Source: JBHJGU01 sp050331475
Lineage (GTDB): Bacteria > Pseudomonadota > Alphaproteobacteria > Caulobacterales > Maricaulaceae
Length of the DNA: 17,420 nt
Assembly: GCA_050331475.1 (NCBI GenBank)
Contig: JBHJGU010000123.1
Location: 1 to 17,420, forward strand
Direction: 5' to 3'
Shown here one piece after another: positions 13,555 through 17,420 of the stretch. The translations under genes were made by a program, and so were the position numbers. How positions within the stretch are numbered: the first letter of the stretch is position 1; each line of letters opens with the position of its first letter. Below the pieces are notes generated by a model. The model had not been told where the DNA came from. It did no database searches and saw only the letters and a list, made by a program, of their open reading frames with translations.

Positions 13555-14922
13555 TCATTCATCGATGGAGGTTTTGAAAAACTTCCAGCGCGTATCGCGC
13601 AGATAAGCGTCTGGGTCGTAAAGCGTCACATCCACAGACAGGGACTCCGCGTCCGCAGCGCCCACGGCGGCCAATAACTCGAAGGCCGCCAAATACAAAT
13701 CCCGATCAGCGGTGACTTTCGTGAGTTGAGCATTCAACAACTCTTGTTCAGAGTCCAACACTTCGAGGGTCGTTCGCAAACCCACAAAGGCTTCTTGCTC
13801 AACCCCTTCGAACGCGACTTGAGCAGCCCGGATCTGTTCGACACTAGACTCTGCTACAGCGCGCGCCGCCAGTAAGTTATTCCAGGCCAACGCCACACGC
13901 TGTTCGACTTGGCGTCGAACCACCGCGATATCGATTCGCGCCCGCGAGGCGCTTTGACGGGCTTGGCGGGTCCGAACGTTGTCCGGAAGGCTCAAGAGCG
14001 GCACGTTGACGTTGGCGCCAAGATTGGCGCTGTTGGAGATCTGGCCCGGGAAGCCCAAGCTTCGACTGCGCGCGCCGCCACTATTGATGTCGAAGGTCGG
14101 TCGCAGCGCTGAGCGCGCAATTTTAATGCCTTGGCGGGCGGCCGTCTCGATATGGCGCTGCGCGTCTAGATCTGGATTATTGACGATCGCGGCCCCTTGG
14201 GCGTCTTCCAAGCTCGCTGGCAGTTCGGGGTGCGGCGGCACATCCGCCAAAGTTCCGGGGAACTCCCCGACCACCGCGGCGTAGGCCGCGCGCGCATTGG
14301 CCAAAATGGCGCGCGCATCGGCGAGGTCGGACATGGCGGCGGCCAGCCGCGCTTCGGCCTGGGCCACGTCCGTGCGGGTGATTTCACCCACTTCGAACCG
14401 GTCGCGCGCGGCCTGAAGCTGACGATCGAGCACCTTCCGATTGTTGAGGCGAATATCCAGGATTTCTTCGTTTAACAGAACCGTGGCGTAAGCGTCCACG
14501 ACCGAGACCATCACCTCCTGCTCGACCGAACGCAGCGTGGCGACGCCCGCCCGTGTTGACGCTTTCGCTTGAGCGATTTGCGCCCGCCGAAAGCCGCCTT
14601 GGAAGACCGACTGGTTAGCGTTAATCCCCGCGCTGAAACCGCGGCTGACCCCACCCCCGTCTTGGCCGAAATTGTTCGATCCGAACCGGTTGATCCGCGA
14701 CTGGCCGCTTATGCCCAAGGTGGGAAACCGCAAGGCTTGGGCGATGGTGATGTTGTCCTGGGTTTCCCGCAATTGAGCGCGTTGGGAGAGCAGCGTCGGG
14801 TTAGAGCCATAGGTGAGCGCTAACGCGTCAAACAACGTTTGGCCAACCGCGATCGGCGCACACACACACAGCCAAACGCCGAGGATGACGCCCCGGCCCA
14901 CGCTTTGACTCCGACAAAACAT
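13555..14922 (-). CDS. tolC: TolC-family outer membrane efflux protein
   Basis: A 455-residue protein from the ATG at 14922; a GTG two codons upstream (14928) is possible, but AGGGAC is better spaced for the ATG. The signal peptide (RGVILGVWLCVCAPIAVG) is followed by TLFDALALTYGSNPTLLSQR, the usual TolC opening. The two duplicated OEP halves have long coiled helices (AQAKASTRAGVATLRSVEQE; RFEVGEITRTDVAQAEARLA in the first, VGLRTTLEVLDSEQELLNAQ in the second). The conserved GEITRTDVAQAEARLA and RTTLEVLDSEQELL repeats are diagnostic. It forms a trimeric channel through outer membrane and periplasm for type I secretion and RND or ABC efflux. No pump or adaptor gene is in the window, so it probably serves several systems. 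It follows the pcm-like gene by 115 nt with its own possible promoter. Confidence 0.95.
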   Translation of the reverse strand: MFCRSQSVGRGVILGVWLCVCAPIAVGQTLFDALALTYGSNPTLLSQRAQLRETQDNITIAQALRFPTLGISGQSRINRFGSNNFGQDGGGVSRGFSAGINANQSVFQGGFRRAQIAQAKASTRAGVATLRSVEQEVMVSVVDAYATVLLNEEILDIRLNNRKVLDRQLQAARDRFEVGEITRTDVAQAEARLAAAMSDLADARAILANARAAYAAVVGEFPGTLADVPPHPELPASLEDAQGAAIVNNPDLDAQRHIETAARQGIKIARSALRPTFDINSGGARSRSLGFPGQISNSANLGANVNVPLLSLPDNVRTRQARQSASRARIDIAVVRRQVEQRVALAWNNLLAARAVAESSVEQIRAAQVAFEGVEQEAFVGLRTTLEVLDSEQELLNAQLTKVTADRDLYLAAFELLAAVGAADAESLSVDVTLYDPDAYLRDTRWKFFKTSIDE

Positions 14923-14960
14923 GTCCACTGTCCCTAGTCCCTTGAGTAAACGGTGTTCAC

Positions 14961-15007
14961 TCTACAGATCACACAGGTTTTGCGGACAAATCAATCGGCG
15001 AATTGAT
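14961..15007 (-). promoter_or_regulatory. candidate tolC promoter with adjacent palindrome
   Basis: On the minus strand TTGTCC (14984-14989) and TGTAGA (14961-14966) are 17 nt apart and lie about 40 nt upstream of the tolC start. Touching the -35 is the inverted repeat ATCAAT-cggcga-ATTGAT (14990-15007), a candidate activator site. The promoter boxes are moderate matches only. Confidence 0.4.
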
Positions 15008-15037
15008 CGCAGATCGGGTTATGACTGAAATGTAAGC

Positions 15038-15691
15038 TCATAGCGCGAAGGCGGTTTCGGGCTCAAATCCAGCCAACACGGGCGCAGCCGCATCAAAAAC
15101 CGCCCGTCCGCCAACCGCGCCGGCGGATTTTTCGTAAATCATTGCTTGGCCGAGCGCGCCGGTCTTCTCCACCACAGCCAGCCGACCACCGTCTTTGAGC
15201 TGATCGAACCAAGCGGCGGCGGGCTTGGCGACAGCGCCCTCGACTAAGACCACGTCAAAAGGACCCGCATCCGGCGCACCGGCGCGCAGATCGCCGTGTA
15301 GAACGGCCGCGTTGACGATGCCGATTTCGGCTAGCACCGCACCGGCTTTGTCGACGAAGCTTGGCTCCGGCTCGAGGCCCACGACCATGTCCGCCAAGCG
15401 CGTCAGGACCGCGACTCCGTAGCCGCGACCGCACGCGATCACCAGCGCAAGGTCCGAGGCTTGCACCTCAAGCGCCTCGACCAGTCGCGCAAAAACCCGC
15501 GGACGCAGCATCCATCGCCCCTCACCCAACGTCACATCCATATCGGCGTAGGCGAAGGCGGCTTGCGACTTTGGCGCAAACCGCTCGCGCGGGATCGCCG
15601 CCATGGCGTCCAGCAGCGCCTTTTGGGTGACATTGGCGGGACGGATTTGCGCGGCGACCATAGCTGCGCGCGCGCTCGCGAAATCGAGCAT
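15038..15691 (-). CDS. protein-L-isoaspartate O-methyltransferase-like protein (PIMT family, divergent)
   Basis: A 217-residue SAM-dependent methyltransferase of the PIMT/Pcm family: N-terminal MVAAQIRPANVTQKALLDAM, then AIPRERFAP (32-40). SAM-binding motif I is ALVIACGRGYGVAVLTRLA (82-100), with Glu106 positioned to hold the ribose. The FDVVLVEGAV strand (145-154) and LKDGGRLAVVE (165-175) follow. PIMT repairs isoaspartyl residues. Here the family's substrate segment (TISQPY/PH type) is replaced by VTLGEGRWMLRP, and motif I has ACGRG instead of GTG. The exact repair reaction is therefore doubtful; this is typical of the alphaproteobacterial Pcm-like protein next to tolC. The ATG at 15691 has GGAG 7 nt upstream. 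It heads the minus-strand block. Confidence 0.82.
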   Translation of the reverse strand: MLDFASARAAMVAAQIRPANVTQKALLDAMAAIPRERFAPKSQAAFAYADMDVTLGEGRWMLRPRVFARLVEALEVQASDLALVIACGRGYGVAVLTRLADMVVGLEPEPSFVDKAGAVLAEIGIVNAAVLHGDLRAGAPDAGPFDVVLVEGAVAKPAAAWFDQLKDGGRLAVVEKTGALGQAMIYEKSAGAVGGRAVFDAAAPVLAGFEPETAFAL

Positions 15692-15827
15692 AGCGGACTC
15701 CAGAAAATCGGTCGGGGGGCATAGCCCTCGGGAACCTTGGTCTTACCGGGCCGCCCCCTTGGCCGCAATGCGGATTAACGCTCGTGCCGTGGCGACGCGG
15801 GTCGCGATCGAGGTTCAAACCGGCGCA

Positions 15828-15856
15828 TTGCGCGGGAGACTGGGGTGCGCTATCCC
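15828..15856 (+). promoter_or_regulatory. candidate promoter of the tRNA-Cys gene
   Basis: TTGCGC (15828-15833) and TATCCC (15851-15856) are spaced by 17 nt. The transcript would start about 10 nt before the mature tRNA 5' end, a short leader of the normal kind. The match to consensus is moderate. Confidence 0.35.
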
Positions 15857-15873
15857 TCGCGCTCGCCCGCAAT

Positions 15874-15947
15874 GGTCCCGTGGCGGAGTGGTGACGCAGC
15901 GGACTGCAAATCCGTATACCCCGGTTCGATTCCGGGCGGGACCTCCA
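15874..15947 (+). tRNA. tRNA-Cys (anticodon GCA), 3' CCA encoded
   Basis: Acceptor arms GGTCCCG (15874-15880) and CGGGACC (15937-15943) pair perfectly, followed by discriminator T and an encoded CCA (15945-15947). The anticodon stem GCGGA/TCCGT encloses loop CTGCAAA with anticodon GCA at 15906-15908. The T arm is CCCGG-TTCGATT-CCGGG with the invariant TTC. The D arm is short, as usual for tRNA-Cys. It stands alone between the pcm-like gene (divergent) and the region leading to the ATP-grasp gene. tRNA 3' ends are common integration sites, and composition changes just downstream. Confidence 0.95.
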
Positions 15948-15986
15948 GGCATTTTCCAGGGCTTTTCTGGCGAAATCGATCCCGGA

Positions 15987-16056
15987 GCCGTTTACAGCAA
16001 ACGGCCTTCGGCGCACAAAACGTCAATAGGTTACAACAAGCCTGTAAACCGTTTAC
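15987..16056. repeat. palindromes downstream of tRNA-Cys
   Basis: A hairpin GCCGTTT (15987-15993) / AAACGGC (15999-16005) with a 5-nt loop lies 40 nt after the tRNA. A second palindrome, GTAAAC-c-GTTTAC, is at 16044-16056. Both contain CCGTTTAC. The first could end the tRNA transcript, but no T-run follows. Repeated CCGTTTAC could also be an integrase or regulator binding motif. No gene is visible between 15948 and 16157. Confidence 0.4.
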
Positions 16057-16157
16057 GCGCTATGTTGGAATTTGCACGCGGCAATGGTCGTCCCTAGCGT
16101 TAAACCTCGCCTTGCTGGCTCGCTAGACCGAACAGAACTGGGCGCAGGAGAAGCAGA

Positions 16158-17279
16158 TTATGGTGCTTTGTCGGCGTCAGCGACGTGCGCCTCATGTCTT
16201 TCGGCCCACAAGGTTTTGAAACGCTCAGAGGATAGGATATCAGCAATAGAAATCGGATTGCTCGGATAGTCATACAAAAAATCGGGATTGGAACTCGCAA
16301 GAAAGCAACACATCATATCCACCAGTTTTAACTCTGGAAGACTGAGTTCAACCCAGGTGAACTGCCCCATCTCGTTTACTTCGAGAAATACGTAATCACC
16401 ATTCGGCGTCACAATGAAATCAAAACATCCGAACACTAAGCCGAGACGGCGCATTAAATCGATTGATTTTTCATATACGTCATCGGGCAGCCGGATCACC
16501 TGCATTTTAAGCTCGTTGGGGTTGACCACCCGCCAATCTTGTTGGGTTCGCGCGTCGCTTTGAGAGTCGATGGCGACGGCCGCGCAGTGCCGACCCATAA
16601 ACGTGGCGCGCACTTCATAAGCCTTAGGGATTTGCGTCTGAAAAATTCCTGGCGTCAGCCTGAGGACCTCATCGCTTGGCAATTGGTCGAGCGTCACCGC
16701 CTTGGTTGAGAGCGAAGCGTGACCGCCGTCATCCAAATCCCAATGACCTTGAAGGAAGGGCTTATAAATCGCCCCGGAGCTCCCGGCGCTCGCCAGAAAC
16801 ATTCGGATATCGTCCGGGTTATTGGACGCACAGGTCTTGGGGATCGCCAGGCCGATCTCTTTAGCGACGCGAAGCTGCAGGAGCTTATTGGCTGCGCGTG
16901 TCGCGTGCTCGATTGGATTCACCCAAAACGCGTCGGGTTCTATCGAATACCAAATCGAGGACACCATGCGACCGCATTCTTGTTGGACAAACGCCAAATC
17001 GTCGGCATGAAAGCTGTCAGGCAGGCGGTCGGCGGGAAAAGCGGACGGCGCGCGGCGGCGGTTCCAAACCGTGTCGAAAGGACCTTCGACCGCGCCTGCA
17101 GGCGGCTCGAGCCGCCAGGCAAAATCATCGACGTTGGACACCGTAGCGGTGAGACTGTCCTGAACGGGAAAATCTGCGCTGAACCACCGCAACGCTCGAT
17201 GTCCCAGCTGCTCTAACCCCACGCTGACGTAAACGGAGTGAACGTCATGCGTGCGCGTCATGATAAGGATATTCGCCAT
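16158..17279 (-). CDS. MvdC/MvdD-like ATP-grasp ligase (graspetide/microviridin-type RiPP maturase)
   Basis: A 373-residue ATP-grasp protein. The N-terminal domain (MANILIMTRTHDVHSVYVSV) leads to the WNRRRAPSAFP block (72-82) typical of graspetide synthetases, then FWVNP...RAANKLLQLRVAKEIGL (118-144) and IPKTCASNNPDDI. The ATP-binding Lys is in AIYKPF (170-175). FQTQIPKAYEVRATFMGRHC (213-232) and DSQSDARTQQDWR (238-250) match the family's RVTVVG and DWR motifs. The metal-binding FLEVNEMGQFTWVE (298-311) replaces the usual NPxGQW with NEMGQF. A tail of about 45 residues beyond 330 makes it longer than the roughly 325-residue microviridin enzymes as I remember them. Such ligases form ester or amide crosslinks between Asp/Glu and Thr/Ser/Lys side chains of a precursor peptide. 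No precursor or transporter gene is visible here; it may lie past the right edge. GC content falls below its neighbours, notably in the 3' half. Confidence 0.82.
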   Translation of the reverse strand: MANILIMTRTHDVHSVYVSVGLEQLGHRALRWFSADFPVQDSLTATVSNVDDFAWRLEPPAGAVEGPFDTVWNRRRAPSAFPADRLPDSFHADDLAFVQQECGRMVSSIWYSIEPDAFWVNPIEHATRAANKLLQLRVAKEIGLAIPKTCASNNPDDIRMFLASAGSSGAIYKPFLQGHWDLDDGGHASLSTKAVTLDQLPSDEVLRLTPGIFQTQIPKAYEVRATFMGRHCAAVAIDSQSDARTQQDWRVVNPNELKMQVIRLPDDVYEKSIDLMRRLGLVFGCFDFIVTPNGDYVFLEVNEMGQFTWVELSLPELKLVDMMCCFLASSNPDFLYDYPSNPISIADILSSERFKTLWAERHEAHVADADKAP

Positions 17280-17311
17280 CGCGCGCCGCTCTCGATCCTA
17301 ACCTAAAGATA

Positions 17312-17352
17312 CGCGATAAGCCGTGTTTCGCGACGGAACACGGCTTATCGCG
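17312..17352. repeat. perfect 16-bp-arm hairpin upstream of the ATP-grasp gene
   Basis: CGCGATAAGCCGTGTT (17312-17327) and AACACGGCTTATCGCG (17337-17352) are exact inverted repeats. Inside them three more pairs (T-G, C-G, G-C) close the stem to a 3-nt loop. It ends 32 nt before the ATP-grasp start on the minus strand. No T-run follows on either strand, so a complete terminator is unlikely. A leaky attenuator or mRNA-processing stem between a precursor gene and its maturase is one reading; a regulator site is another. Confidence 0.6.
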
Positions 17353-17420
17353 GCGCACAAGGGAGTCGTGGCCCCGGGCCGCACCCGTTTTGGTTTTTAT
17401 GGGTTGTAACAAAAAAAACC
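17353..17420. other. right-edge sequence, no complete gene
   Basis: The last 68 nt include T-rich and A-rich runs (17387-17398, 17411-17418). On the minus strand one frame enters from beyond the edge and runs to a TAA inside the hairpin (about 24 codons, rich in Pro/Gly/Arg). It could be the end of an upstream gene, but the piece is too short to judge. Confidence 0.25.

Noticed and set aside
15948..16157. Search for a graspetide precursor downstream of the ATP-grasp gene
   Set aside because: Minus-strand frames here are short and broken, and none has a ribosome binding site or a Thr/Ser plus Asp/Glu core.
17365..17398. GC-rich palindrome followed by T-rich sequence (TTTTGGTTTTT) as a plus-strand terminator
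   Set aside because: The GGCCC-C-GGGCC core leaves no usable loop, and no plus-strand gene ends there.
1..17420. CRISPR arrays, rRNA genes, replication origin
   Set aside because: No regularly spaced direct repeats, no rRNA-like sequence and no clustered DnaA boxes or iterons were seen on reading.

Overview
The window looks like chromosomal DNA of a GC-rich (by eye roughly 60-65% GC) alphaproteobacterium. The strongest pointer is the right-hand block on the minus strand, transcribed in the order isoaspartyl methyltransferase-like gene, tolC, popZ, valS. This neighbourhood is familiar from Alphaproteobacteria, and the popZ product has the acidic/proline linker and C-terminal helices of the Caulobacter polar organizer, so a stalked or dimorphic Caulobacterales/Maricaulales-type organism is likely. 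The genus cannot be read from the sequence.

Positions 1-2310 are an accessory patchwork. There is a possible gene tail at the left edge. A sharply AT-rich island follows (about 180-1045), holding one small unknown gene that looks frameshifted and a small membrane protein gene. Next comes a BrnT-type toxin / XRE antitoxin pair on the minus strand, with a palindrome between its -35 and -10 boxes. A frameshifted C-terminal remnant of an IS3-family transposase closes the region.

Positions 2311-6093 hold a radical SAM enzyme (minus) divergent from a two-gene operon (plus): a small exported protein and a DUF2145 protein with a His/Cys pair. The shared upstream region carries two similar 15-bp palindromes. 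A DUF3137 membrane protein gene (minus) overlaps the end of the DUF2145 gene convergently.

Positions 6094-9950 hold a compact plus-strand membrane-stress operon: a protein with a ribbon-helix-helix-like N-terminus, a PspA/IM30 homologue, a YqiJ-like membrane/OB-fold protein and a YqiK-type flotillin. Its promoter is overlaid with TTGAA/TTCAA palindromes and lies divergent from the DUF3137 gene. PspA, YqiJ and flotillin are known partners in bacterial membrane maintenance, so the first gene is a candidate autoregulator. The operon ends in a two-hairpin element that overlaps the flotillin stop codon and resembles a dispersed alphaproteobacterial intergenic repeat.

Positions 10018-15691 are core genes: valyl-tRNA synthetase, PopZ, TolC and a PIMT-like methyltransferase. 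A tRNA-Cys(GCA) gene with encoded CCA follows (15874-15947). Beyond it is a region of lower GC with palindromes, then a single MvdC/MvdD-like ATP-grasp ligase (minus), the type of enzyme that crosslinks graspetide (omega-ester/amide RiPP) precursors. No precursor gene is visible in the window. A perfect 16-bp-arm hairpin precedes the ligase gene, so a precursor just past the right edge is a reasonable guess.
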